Assembly: GCF_030519475.1 (NCBI RefSeq)
Contig: NZ_JAUMKD010000004.1
Location: 87,501-151,500 of the forward strand
Length of the DNA stretch: 64,000 bases
Direction: 5' to 3'
Origin: Micromonospora sp. C28SCA-DRY-2
GTDB lineage: Bacteria; Actinomycetota; Actinomycetes; Mycobacteriales; Micromonosporaceae
A program made the position numbers and the translations under genes. The notes below the pieces were generated by a model that did no database searches, was not told where the DNA came from, and saw only the letters and a program-made list of their open reading frames with translations. Below, in pieces: positions 33,577 through 41,665 of this stretch (the stretch's first letter is position 1; each line of letters begins with the position of its first letter).

Positions 33577-34104
33577 ATGCGACGAGGACTACTCGCGGTG
33601 CCGCTGCTGCTCGCCCTGGCCGTCGCCGGTTGCGGCGGGTCGGGCGAGGAGCCGGCGGTGGCCACGGCGGGCGGTGGCGGCGGGGCGTCACCCGTGCCCG
33701 CCTCCGCCGCCGCCCAGCTGAGCGACGAGGAACGGCAGCTGAAGTTCACCGAGTGCATGCGGGAGAACGGGATCGACGTGCCGGACCCGGAGCCCGGCGG
33801 CGGCCGGCTGTTCCGGTTCGACGGGAAGACCGACCCGGCCAAGGTGCAGGCGGCCATGGAGAAGTGCCGCCAGCACCTGCCCAACGGCGGCGAGAAGCGC
33901 AAGCTCGACCCCGAGCAGGTGGAGCGGCTGCGGAAGTTCGCCGCCTGCATGCGGGAGAACGGCGTGCCCGAGTTCCCGGACCCGTCCGCGGAGGGCGGCA
34001 TCCAGCTCCGGCTCGACGTGGTGAACGTCAAGGACCCGAAGGTGAAGGCCGCGATGGAGAAGTGCCGGGAGTACGCGCCGAAGATCGCGGGAGCCGCGCG
34101 GTGA
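33577..34104 (+). CDS. lipoprotein with an internal cysteine-containing duplication
   Basis: The 175-residue protein has lipobox LAVAGC (C19). Two copies of one module follow: KFTECMRENGIDVPDP ... AAMEKCRQHLP (about 57-106) and KFAACMRENGVPEFPDP ... AAMEKCREYAP (about 120-170). Each copy has two cysteines that could pair. I know no function for this family; similar lipoproteins precede adaptor/ABC genes in actinobacteria. GGAGAGGAAGCG stands before the ATG. Its stop overlaps the adaptor start (GTGA), and it is the first gene of the efflux operon, so it may act as an external sensor or cargo-binding part. Confidence 0.8.
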   Translation: MRRGLLAVPLLLALAVAGCGGSGEEPAVATAGGGGGASPVPASAAAQLSDEERQLKFTECMRENGIDVPDPEPGGGRLFRFDGKTDPAKVQAAMEKCRQHLPNGGEKRKLDPEQVERLRKFAACMRENGVPEFPDPSAEGGIQLRLDVVNVKDPKVKAAMEKCREYAPKIAGAAR

Positions 34105-35179
34105 GCGTTCGCCGGCTCCGGGTCCGGACGGTCGCGCTGGCCGCCGCCGTCGTGGTCGCGGCGGGTGCCGGGGTCGCCGCGGCGGTCGGCTTCGGCGGGA
34201 CCGACCGGAGCACCGCCGCCGCCGACACCGCCCCGCCGGCCACCGCCATCGTCACCCGGCAGACGCTGACCGACGCCGAGACCGTCGACGGTGAGCTGGG
34301 CTACGGCACCACCCGCACCGCCACCGCCCGGCTGGCCGGGACGATCACCGCCCTGCCGGACACCGGTACGACGGTGAAGCGGGGCGGGCGGCTCTACGCC
34401 GTGGACAACGATCCCGTGGTGCTGCTGCACGGGTCGCTGCCCGCGTACCGGGTGCTCCAACCCGGGGTGGAGGGGGCCGACGTCAAGCAGTTCGAGCGGA
34501 ACCTGCGGGCGCTCGGCTACGACGGCTTCACGGTCGACGACGAGTACACCGGCAGCACCGCCGACGCGGTCCGTCAGTGGCAGGACGACCTGGGGCTGGC
34601 CGAGACCGGGCGGGTCGAGCCGGGCCGGATCGTCTACGCCCCCGGCGCGGTGCGGGTGGAGAGCCACCAGGCGGCGACCGGGGACGCGGCGCAGCCGGGC
34701 CAGGCGGTGCTCACGTACACCGGCACCAGTCGGCTGGTCACCGTCGAGCTGGACGTGGACGACCAGCGGCTGGCCAAGAAGGGCGGCGCGGTCGAGGTGA
34801 GCCTGCCCGACGGCGCGCCGGTCGCCGGGAAGGTCGAGACGGTGCAGACGGTGATCGACGCCGGCAGCGGCGGCGCGCCCGGACAGTCCGCGGAGGCGGA
34901 GACGAAGATCGAGGTCACCGTGTCGGTGACCGACCCGGCGAAGCTGGCCGGGTACGACCAGGCCTCGGTGGAGGTCACCTTCACCGCCGCCGAACGCCCC
35001 GACGTGCTCACCGTGCCGGTGGCGGCGCTGCTGGCGCTCGCCGAGGGCGGCTACGGCATCGAGGTGGTCGACGCCGGCCGGAGCCGGATCGTCGCGGTCA
35101 CCACCGGGCTCTTCGCCGCCGGCCGGGTCGAGATCAGCGGCCCGGACGTGGCCGAGGGGATGACCGTGGGGATGCCCGC

Positions 35180-35183
<4 letters not shown>
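34101..35183 (+). CDS. periplasmic-adaptor-like protein with peptidoglycan-binding domain
   Basis: The 360-residue protein has an N-terminal helix (about 7-30), then HlyD/MacA-like lipoyl and barrel parts interrupted by a peptidoglycan-binding domain (about 115-165: LQPGVEGADVKQFERNLRAL). The barrel resumes at GAVRVESHQAATGD and the C-terminal part has VTVPVAALLALAEGGYGIEV. In Gram-positive bacteria these proteins link a MacB-type ABC transporter to the wall. GTG at 34101 overlaps the lipoprotein stop, and its own stop overlaps the ATPase start, so the four genes are tightly coupled. Confidence 0.88.
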
Positions 35184-35877
<694 letters not shown>

Positions 35878-35878
<1 letters not shown>

Positions 35879-37122
35879 TGGCGGTGGACACCCGGCGCGA
35901 CCGGCGTGGGCTGACCGTGGTGGAGGACCGGCCGCGACTGGCGCCGGCCCGGCTGCGGCCGGCCGACGTGCTGCGGGTCGGCGGGGTCGGGCTGCGTACC
36001 CGGCCGCTGCGCGCGTTCCTCTCCGCGCTGGGCATCGCGATCGGCATCGCGGCGATGGTGGCGGTGGTCGGCATCTCGTCGTCGTCCCGCGCCGACCTGG
36101 CCCGCACGCTGGACCGGCTCGGCACCAACCTGCTCACCGTGGCCCCGGGCAGCACGCTCTTCGGCGACCAGGCCCGGCTGCCGGTGGAGTCGGTCGCCAT
36201 GATCGGCCGGATCGGGCCGGTGACCGGGGTGGCCGCCACCGGGCAGGTGCCGGACGCCCCGGTCTACCGCTCGGACCGCATCCCGGCCGGCGAGACGGGC
36301 GGGATCGCCACCCGGGCCGCCCAGCTCGGGCTGCTCGACACCGTCGGCGCGACGGTACGCAGCGGTACCTGGCTGAACCAGGCGACCGAGCGGTACCCGG
36401 CCGTGGTGCTCGGCGACGCCGCGGCCCGCCGGCTGGGCCTCGGGGCGGCCGGCCCGGACGTGCAGGTGCACCTGGGCGGGCGCTGGTTCACAGTGGTCGG
36501 CATCCTGGCGCCGGCCCCGCTCGCCCCCGAGCTGGACGGCTCGGCGCTGGTCGGCTGGCCGGCCGCCGAGGCGTACCTGGGCTTCGACGGGCACCCGACC
36601 ACCGTCTACACCCGGTCCCGGGAGGCGTCGGTGGAGGCGGTCCGGTCGGTGCTCGGCGCGACCGCGAACCCGGAGGCGCCGAACGAGGTGGAGGTGTCCC
36701 GGCCGTCCGACGCGCTGGCCGCCGCGGCGGCCACCGACGAGGCGTTCACCGGGCTGCTGCTCGGTCTCGGCGCGGTGGCGCTGCTGGTCGGCGGCGTCGG
36801 GGTGGCGAACACCATGGTCATCTCGGTGCTGGAACGGCGGGCCGAGATCGGGCTGCGCCGCTCGCTGGGCGCCACCCGGGGGCAGGTCCGCACCCAGTTC
36901 CTGGCCGAGTCGCTGCTGCTCTCCGCGCTCGGCGGGGCGGGCGGGGTGCTGCTCGGCATCCTGGTCACCGCCGGGTACGCGCTTTCCCAGGGGTGGCCGA
37001 CGGTGGTGCCGGCCTGGGCGATGGTCGGCGGCGTGGCGGCGACCCTGGTGATCGGCGGCTGCGCCGGGCTCTACCCGGCCGTTCGGGCCGCGCGGCTCGC
37101 CCCCACCGAGGCCCTGGCCTGA
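35878..37122 (+). CDS. MacB-type ABC transporter permease
   Basis: The 414-residue protein has a cytosolic N-terminus of about 40 residues, a first helix (about 41-65, LRAFLSALGIAIGIAAMVAV), a MacB periplasmic core (about 70-280) and an FtsX domain with three helices (about 295-410). The FtsX part includes VANTMVISVLERRAEIGLRRSLGATRGQ, the coupling region that meets the ATPase. It ends TEALA, as FtsX proteins do. The four-gene operon should export a peptide, lipid or antibiotic, or relay force to a wall enzyme; the substrate is not visible. Confidence 0.92.
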
Positions 37123-37156
37123 CCGTCCTCCCGGCTGCCGGGCGGTGCCCGCTCTT

Positions 37157-37198
37157 CGGGTGCATCTGTTGTCGCTCCAGCGACAACAGATGCACCCG
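37157..37198. repeat. 42-base near-perfect palindrome
   Basis: Two 20-base arms (37157-37176 and 37179-37198) are exact reverse complements with only CC between them. The arms start CGGGTGCATCTGTTGTCG. The GC content is lower than the terminators around it. It lies between convergent genes, so it can end both transcripts, but arm length and the 2-base gap are more like a mobile palindromic repeat or protein site. Confidence 0.85.
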
Positions 37199-37225
37199 GA
37201 CGGGCTGGCGCCGTCCTCGGGTGGG

Positions 37226-37690
37226 TCAGGCCGGGGTGGCGGGGCGGAGCAGGGTGGCGCCCACCGCCCGGGCGGCCTCGGTCCACGGGGCCGGGCGCAT
37301 GGTGGCCGGATCGAGCCGGACGATCGCCCGGCGGCCCTCGGCGTGCAGGGTGTGGCCGTCGACCGAGCGGAACTGGTACGCGTACTCGGCGCTGGTGGTG
37401 CCGAAGTGCTCCAGCCAGAAGTGCACGGCCACCGGCCCGGTGCCGACGATCGGGGCGCGGTAGGTGATGGTGAACTCGCGGACCGCGTGGAAGACGTCGG
37501 GCGGGGTGTCCCGGCTACCCCGGTAGGCCACCCCCCGCTCGGCCCAGTACGGGGTGAGCGCCCGTTCCAGCAGCACGGCGTACCGGGCGTTGTGCAGGAT
37601 GCCCATGGCGTCGAGGTCGTCGAAGTGCACCGGGACGTGCTCGACGTGACCGAACTCGACGGTGGGCTGGTCGGCGATGGCGTGACTCAT
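37226..37690 (-). CDS. hotdog-fold acyl-CoA thioesterase
   Basis: The 154-residue protein of the 4-hydroxybenzoyl-CoA thioesterase type has the active-site segment VHFDDLDAMGILHNARYAVL (about 22-41), with D29 in the DxxG(I/H)xxN region, and later EFTITYRAPI and EHFGTTSAEYAY. It should hydrolyse acyl-CoA thioesters in the cytosol. GGAAGG lies 6 bases before the ATG at 37690. The start overlaps the TetR stop by 4 bases, so the regulator and enzyme form one operon and the enzyme is a likely target of that regulator. Confidence 0.88.
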   Translation of the reverse strand: MSHAIADQPTVEFGHVEHVPVHFDDLDAMGILHNARYAVLLERALTPYWAERGVAYRGSRDTPPDVFHAVREFTITYRAPIVGTGPVAVHFWLEHFGTTSAEYAYQFRSVDGHTLHAEGRRAIVRLDPATMRPAPWTEAARAVGATLLRPATPA

Positions 37691-38325
37691 GACGGGCCTT
37701 CCGGTAGCAGGGTGGGATCGGGGCACAGGGCCCGCAGGCGGATCAGCAGGCCGTGGCGGGCGTGCCGGTAGGCGGCGTCGGGGTCGAGCAGCCGGGAGTG
37801 CATCGCGGCGCTCATCCCGAGCGCGTCGATCTCGTACGCCAGTTGCGCGACGTCGGTGTCGGCGGCCAGTTCGCCGGCGTCGACCGCCTGCTGGACGAGC
37901 TCTTCGAGGAACGCGGTCCAGCGGGCGAACGCGTCGGCGAGCCGCTCCCGGACCGGGCCGGGGCGGGCGTTGTACTCGAACTGGGTGTTGGCGAAGAAGC
38001 AGCCGCCGGGGAGCACCCGGGCGGCGTAGAAGTCGATCCGGGCCTCGTGCAGCGCCAGCAGGCGGCGTACGCCCCGCGGGGCGTGCAGCGCGGGGGCCAC
38101 GATCCGCTCCCGCCACTGCTCCACCGCCCGGTCGATGGCGGCGAGCTGGAGCGCCTCCTTCGACCGCCAGTGCGCGAAGAGGCCCGACTTGCTCACCCCG
38201 AGGGTGTCGGCGAGCTGGGCCAGGCTGAGCCCGTGCAGTCCGGCCTCGGTGGCCAGCACCACTGCCGCGTCCAGCGCCGCGGTGCGGGTCCGGTCGCCCC
38301 GGGCGACCCGTCCGTCGACTGTCAT
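37687..38325 (-). CDS. TetR family transcriptional regulator
   Basis: The 212-residue regulator has the TetR helix-turn-helix (about 14-60: TRTAALDAAVVLATEAGLHG, then LADTLGVSKSGLFAHWRSKE). The helical C-terminal domain has cysteine C111 in LPGGCFFANTQFEY. The ligand may be an acyl-CoA given the thioesterase that it is coupled to. The ATG at 38325 has no clear ribosome binding site and lies 24 bases from the palindrome ACGACCGGTCGT, its probable operator. Confidence 0.9.
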   Translation of the reverse strand: MTVDGRVARGDRTRTAALDAAVVLATEAGLHGLSLAQLADTLGVSKSGLFAHWRSKEALQLAAIDRAVEQWRERIVAPALHAPRGVRRLLALHEARIDFYAARVLPGGCFFANTQFEYNARPGPVRERLADAFARWTAFLEELVQQAVDAGELAADTDVAQLAYEIDALGMSAAMHSRLLDPDAAYRHARHGLLIRLRALCPDPTLLPEGPS

Positions 38326-38348
38326 GCCGGTCAGCGTACGAAAGAAGC

Positions 38349-38360
38349 ACGACCGGTCGT
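38349..38360. promoter_or_regulatory. palindromic TetR operator
   Basis: ACGACCGGTCGT is a perfect 12-base palindrome, 24 bases upstream of the tetR start and overlapping a minus-strand -10-like TATACG. Placement and form fit autorepression. Confidence 0.6.
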
Positions 38361-38395
38361 ATAGTTTTCTGGGGTGACGGTGGTCACGGGAACGA

Positions 38396-38429
38396 CGCCG
38401 CCCCGCCGTCGATCGACGGCGGGGCGGCG
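38396..38429 (-). terminator. deoD hairpin terminator
   Basis: A 34-base perfect palindrome (centre TCGATCGA, outer CGCCGCCCCG) begins 14 bases past the deoD stop. It separates deoD from the tetR promoter downstream. Confidence 0.8.
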
Positions 38430-38443
38430 GAGGTGCGGAAACG

Positions 38444-39151
38444 TCAGGCGATGATCGTGTCGAGGGCGATCTCCACCATCTCGCTGAAGGTCTGCTCGCG
38501 CTCGGCGGAGGTGGTCTTCTCGCCGGTCTTGATGTGGTCGCTGACCGTGAGCACGGTCAGCGCGCGGGCCTTGAACCGGGCCGCGATCGTGTAGAGCGCC
38601 GCGGACTCCATCTCCACCGCGAGCACGCCGTAGTCGGCCAGGGTGTCGTAGAGGTCCGGCCGGTCGGTGTAGAAGGCGTCCGCGGCCAGGATCGGCCCGA
38701 CCCGCATGGTGATGCCGCGCCGCTCGGCCACCTCGACGGAGGTACGCAGCAGCCCGAAGTCGGCCACCGGGGCGTAGTCGATCAGCCCGTCGAAGCGCAT
38801 CCGGTTCATGTTCGAGTCGGTGGACGAGCCGATCGCCGCGATCACGTCGCGCAGCCGGAGGTCCTCGCTCAACGCGCCGCACGAGCCGACCCGGATCAGC
38901 GTCTTCACGCCGTACTCGTTGACCAGCTCGTGGGCGTAGATCGAGGCCGACGGCATGCCCATGCCGGAGCCCTGGACGGACACCTCCACGCCGTTCCAGC
39001 GGCCGGTGAAGCCCAGCATGCCCCGGACCGTCGAGTAGCACGTGGCGTCCTCGAGGTAGGTCTCCGCGATCCACTTGGCCCGCAGCGGGTCGCCCGGCAT
39101 CAGGACCCGCTCGGCGATCTCTCCCGGCTTCGCGCCGATGTGCGTACTCAT
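38444..39151 (-). CDS. deoD: purine-nucleoside phosphorylase DeoD
   Basis: The 235-residue protein matches the hexameric E. coli-type enzyme in length (about 239). It splits purine (deoxy)nucleosides with phosphate in salvage. Visible are the phosphate-site MPGDPLRAKWIAE, GSGMGMPSASIYAHEL, RVGSCGAL and the nucleoside-site VEMESAALY. All expected residues are present. The ATG at 39151 opens MSTHIGAKPGEIAERV. It stands alone, ended by the palindrome at 38396-38429 and divergent from tRNA-Ser. Confidence 0.95.
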   Translation of the reverse strand: MSTHIGAKPGEIAERVLMPGDPLRAKWIAETYLEDATCYSTVRGMLGFTGRWNGVEVSVQGSGMGMPSASIYAHELVNEYGVKTLIRVGSCGALSEDLRLRDVIAAIGSSTDSNMNRMRFDGLIDYAPVADFGLLRTSVEVAERRGITMRVGPILAADAFYTDRPDLYDTLADYGVLAVEMESAALYTIAARFKARALTVLTVSDHIKTGEKTTSAEREQTFSEMVEIALDTIIA

Positions 39152-39226
39152 GGCGAAGATCCTGCCAGGCCGCCGGCCGGCATACCGGTTCGGCGTCCGA
39201 ACCCGGGGTCCTGTACCCTACTCGGC

Positions 39227-39313
39227 GGTGGTGTGTCCGAGTGGCCTAAGGAGCACGCCTCGAAAGCGTGTGAGGGTGCAAGCCCTCCGCGGGTTCAAAT
39301 CCCGCCGCCACCG
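39227..39313 (+). tRNA. tRNA-Ser (anticodon CGA)
   Basis: The 87-base gene has acceptor arm GGTGGTG with CGCCACC (one G-U), the anticodon stem CACGC/GCGTG with loop CTCGAAA, a long variable arm TGAGGGTGCAAGCCCTC typical of serine tRNAs, and the T loop GTTCAAATC. CCA is not encoded. TACCCT at 39214-39219 is a good -10 box. It decodes UCG. Confidence 0.95.
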
Positions 39314-39327
39314 CTCGTGAACAGCGA

Positions 39328-39366
39328 GAACGCCCGGTCGATCCGCGAGGATCGCACCGGGCGTTC
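39328..39366 (+). terminator. tRNA-Ser(CGA) terminator
   Basis: A long stem of GAACGCCCGGT (39328-39338) with ACCGGGCGTTC (39356-39366), continued inside by CGATCC/GGATCG with one bulge, begins 14 bases after the tRNA. It also faces the convergent anti-sigma-like gene. Confidence 0.85.
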
Positions 39367-39379
39367 CGCTTGTCGGCGG

Positions 39380-40111
39380 TCAGAGCTTCCGGCCCTGCGC
39401 GTCGCGGGCGATGATGCCGTCCAGGGGTACGCCGGGGGCCAGCCGCTGCGGGTCGAACCAGAAGATCACCACCCGCGGGTCCTCGCTCCACCTCGCCAGC
39501 CGGGCGTCGACCTGCCGGCCCTTCACCGTGCCGACGATCCGGCTCGCCGGCCCGACGAAGTACCCGAAGGTGGGCATCGGGGGACCGTCCGCGCCGGCTC
39601 CGTAGGAGTCATAGCCGATCTGGTGGAATCCCGGCCGCCGGTCGCTGCCCTCGACGTCGTTGGCCAGGAAGTCCGAGGTCAGCGTGCCGTCGGCGGCGCG
39701 CCGGCCGGCGACCAGGCCGATCGTCACCCGGGGTTCGTGGGGCAGGTCGACGGCGACGAAGTAGAAGACCCGCGCGTCGGTGCCGTACCGGATCCCGCTG
39801 TCCACCACGTCACCGAGCGGGACCGGTCGCGGCTCCACCGGGGTCGGCGCGGGCTCCGTCGAGGGGCGGCCGGCCGGCGCGGTGACGGCCGGCGCGGCCG
39901 ACCGCTCGGGTTCCGGCGGGGCGGCCTGCCGCACGGTGACCGTGACGCCCGCGACCACCGCGAGCAGCACCGCCGCCGCGCCGGTGCCGGCGAGCCGCCG
40001 GCGGTGCCGCAGGCGGCGACCCTCGCGCATGATCGTGGTCAGGTCGAGCGGGTCGTGCCCGGTCCGTTCGGTCGCCCGCATCGCCTGCCGGAGCTGGTCC
40101 ACCTCGTTCAT
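39380..40111 (-). CDS. anti-sigma-like membrane protein
   Basis: The 243-residue protein has a cytosolic N-terminus (about 1-38, MNEVDQLRQAMRATERTGHD), a single helix (about 42-60) and a Pro/Ala/Thr-rich spacer (about 62-95). An external domain of about 145 residues follows, with no match that I recognise. Its ATG overlaps the stop of the sigma factor gene by 4 bases, the standard layout for a sigma factor and its membrane partner. The cytosolic part is short and lacks the zinc HxxxCxxC motif, so anti-sigma action is inferred from position only. Confidence 0.75.
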   Translation of the reverse strand: MNEVDQLRQAMRATERTGHDPLDLTTIMREGRRLRHRRRLAGTGAAAVLLAVVAGVTVTVRQAAPPEPERSAAPAVTAPAGRPSTEPAPTPVEPRPVPLGDVVDSGIRYGTDARVFYFVAVDLPHEPRVTIGLVAGRRAADGTLTSDFLANDVEGSDRRPGFHQIGYDSYGAGADGPPMPTFGYFVGPASRIVGTVKGRQVDARLARWSEDPRVVIFWFDPQRLAPGVPLDGIIARDAQGRKL

Positions 40112-40605
40112 CGGCCCGCCCCGTGGGTCGCCGGGGTGCCAACCTTGCGCAGCTTCTCCAGGGCCCGGGAACTCGTGCTCTTCACCGTCCCGAGCGAGAC
40201 GTCGAGTTCGTGGGCCACCTGGGCCTCCGGCAGGTCGAAGTAGTAGCGCAGCACGACGATGGCGCGCTCGCGCGGGCTGAGCGTGCCGAGGATGGCGAGC
40301 AGCCAGCGCCGGGTGGCGACCTCCTCGGCGACGTCGCCCCGACGCTGCTCCGGCAGGTCCGCGCTGGGGTACTCGCGGATCGGCCGGCGCCAGCTGTCGA
40401 CCAGGTGGTTGACCATCACGGTCCGCGCGTACCCGTAGGCGTCCCGGTCCCGTACCCGCGACCACGAGGCGTACGTGCGCACCAGGGCGGTCTGCGCCGC
40501 GTCCTCGGCCTGGTGGTGGTCGCCGGTGATCAGGAAGGCGGCGTGCACCAGCCGCCCGGACGCCGACCGGGCGAACTCGACGAACTCCGCGTCACCCCGC
40601 GCCAT
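40108..40605 (-). CDS. SigE-family RNA polymerase sigma factor
   Basis: The 165-residue ECF-type factor has region 2 (about 5-75: FVEFARSASGRLVHAAFLITGD through RDRDAYGYARTVMVNHLVD) and region 4 (about 105-155: LSPRERAIVVLRYYFDLPEAQVAHEL, VSLGTVKSTSSRALEKLR). SigE-family factors are numerous in actinobacteria, each serving a small regulon. ATG at 40605 with GGGGCCGGC before it. Co-transcribed with the membrane protein that follows. Confidence 0.9.
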   Translation of the reverse strand: MARGDAEFVEFARSASGRLVHAAFLITGDHHQAEDAAQTALVRTYASWSRVRDRDAYGYARTVMVNHLVDSWRRPIREYPSADLPEQRRGDVAEEVATRRWLLAILGTLSPRERAIVVLRYYFDLPEAQVAHELDVSLGTVKSTSSRALEKLRKVGTPATHGAGR

Positions 40606-40769
40606 GCCGGCCCCGCCCGCGTCGCCCGCCGTTCGCGCATCCCACGACGGACAGGACGAGTGGGGCCGGCGAAAGGTTGAGTCCGCACGAGATCAACTTT
40701 CCGGCCCGATCACCCGTCCTCCCCGCTACGCACCACCGGCGACCGGCGCTGCGTGGCGAGGGGAGACGC

Positions 40770-41567
40770 ATGACGACGAAGACTACGGGGCGGGCCCGGG
40801 CGGCCGGCGCGGCGCTGCTGCTGGGCGTGCTGCTGGCCGGTTGCGGGCTGCCGGCGGCCGGGCAGCCGCCCGCCCCGGCCGCTCCACCCGCCCCGGCCGT
40901 CCAGACCGGGACCGCCGCGCCGCCACCGGTGACCGTCCGGCCGACGGCCGCCGCCGTCAGCTACCCGGCCGACGGCGGCAACCGGTGGTACGGCGCCGCC
41001 GGCGAAACCCCGGCGCCGGGCGGGACCGGCCGGCTGCGGCGCTACCGGGTGGCGGTGGAGCGGGACATCCGTGGCATCCCGGTGGCTGAGTTCGCCGGGG
41101 AGGTGACCCGCACGCTGAACGACCCGCGGGGGTGGACCGCGGGCGGGGCCCTGCGGCTGCGCCGGGTCGGCTGGGGCCAGCCCGCCGACTTCACCATCTA
41201 CCTGGTCACTCCCGGCACCCGGGACGAGCTGTGCGGGGACGTGCCGGACGGCTACACCTCCTGCCGCAACGGCGGCCGGGTGGTGCTCAACGTGGCCCGC
41301 TGGGTGAAGGGGGTGCCGCGCTACGGCGCGAGCCTCGCCAGCTACCGGCAGTACATGGTCAACCACGAGGTCGGGCACCGGCTCGGCATGGGGCACGAGC
41401 GGTGCCCCGGTCGCGGCCGGCCGGCGCCGGTGATGCAGCAGCAGACGCTGGGCCTGCACGGCTGCACCGCGAACGCCTGGCCGTACCTCGACGGGAAGCG
41501 CTACACGGGCCCGTCCGGGGCGTACGACGACGCGATCCCGCTGCGCGAGCGCGGCCGGACGGGCTGA
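40770..41567 (+). CDS. DUF3152 lipoprotein with metzincin-type zinc motif
   Basis: The 265-residue protein has a signal peptide with lipobox LLAGC (about C25). A Pro/Ala linker to about residue 70 leads to the DUF3152 domain. It carries HEVGHRLGMGH with H199, E200, H203 and H209, a textbook HExxHxxGxxH zinc site, and a methionine in APVMQQQT (M222) in the place of the Met-turn. Four cysteines (ELCGDV, TSCRNG, ERCPG, HGCTA) can form two disulfides. By sequence it should be an active, membrane-tethered external metallopeptidase; substrates unknown. GGGGAGA lies 3 bases before the ATG. Confidence 0.88.
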   Translation: MTTKTTGRARAAGAALLLGVLLAGCGLPAAGQPPAPAAPPAPAVQTGTAAPPPVTVRPTAAAVSYPADGGNRWYGAAGETPAPGGTGRLRRYRVAVERDIRGIPVAEFAGEVTRTLNDPRGWTAGGALRLRRVGWGQPADFTIYLVTPGTRDELCGDVPDGYTSCRNGGRVVLNVARWVKGVPRYGASLASYRQYMVNHEVGHRLGMGHERCPGRGRPAPVMQQQTLGLHGCTANAWPYLDGKRYTGPSGAYDDAIPLRERGRTG

Positions 41568-41592
41568 CCGGGCCCGTGGTGAGACGCGAGAA

Positions 41593-41624
41593 CGCCCGGC
41601 CGGTCCGTGCGGACCGACCGGGCG
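41593..41624. terminator. hairpin terminator between convergent genes
   Basis: A 14-bp stem with one mismatch (41593-41606 with 41611-41624), loop GTGC. The arm CGCCCGG(C/T)CGGTCC is close in sequence to the tRNA-Ser terminator at 39328. Confidence 0.8.
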
Positions 41625-41665
41625 CTTCCGGTGTACGCGGTGGGCGGGCCGCACCGGCCCGAGGG

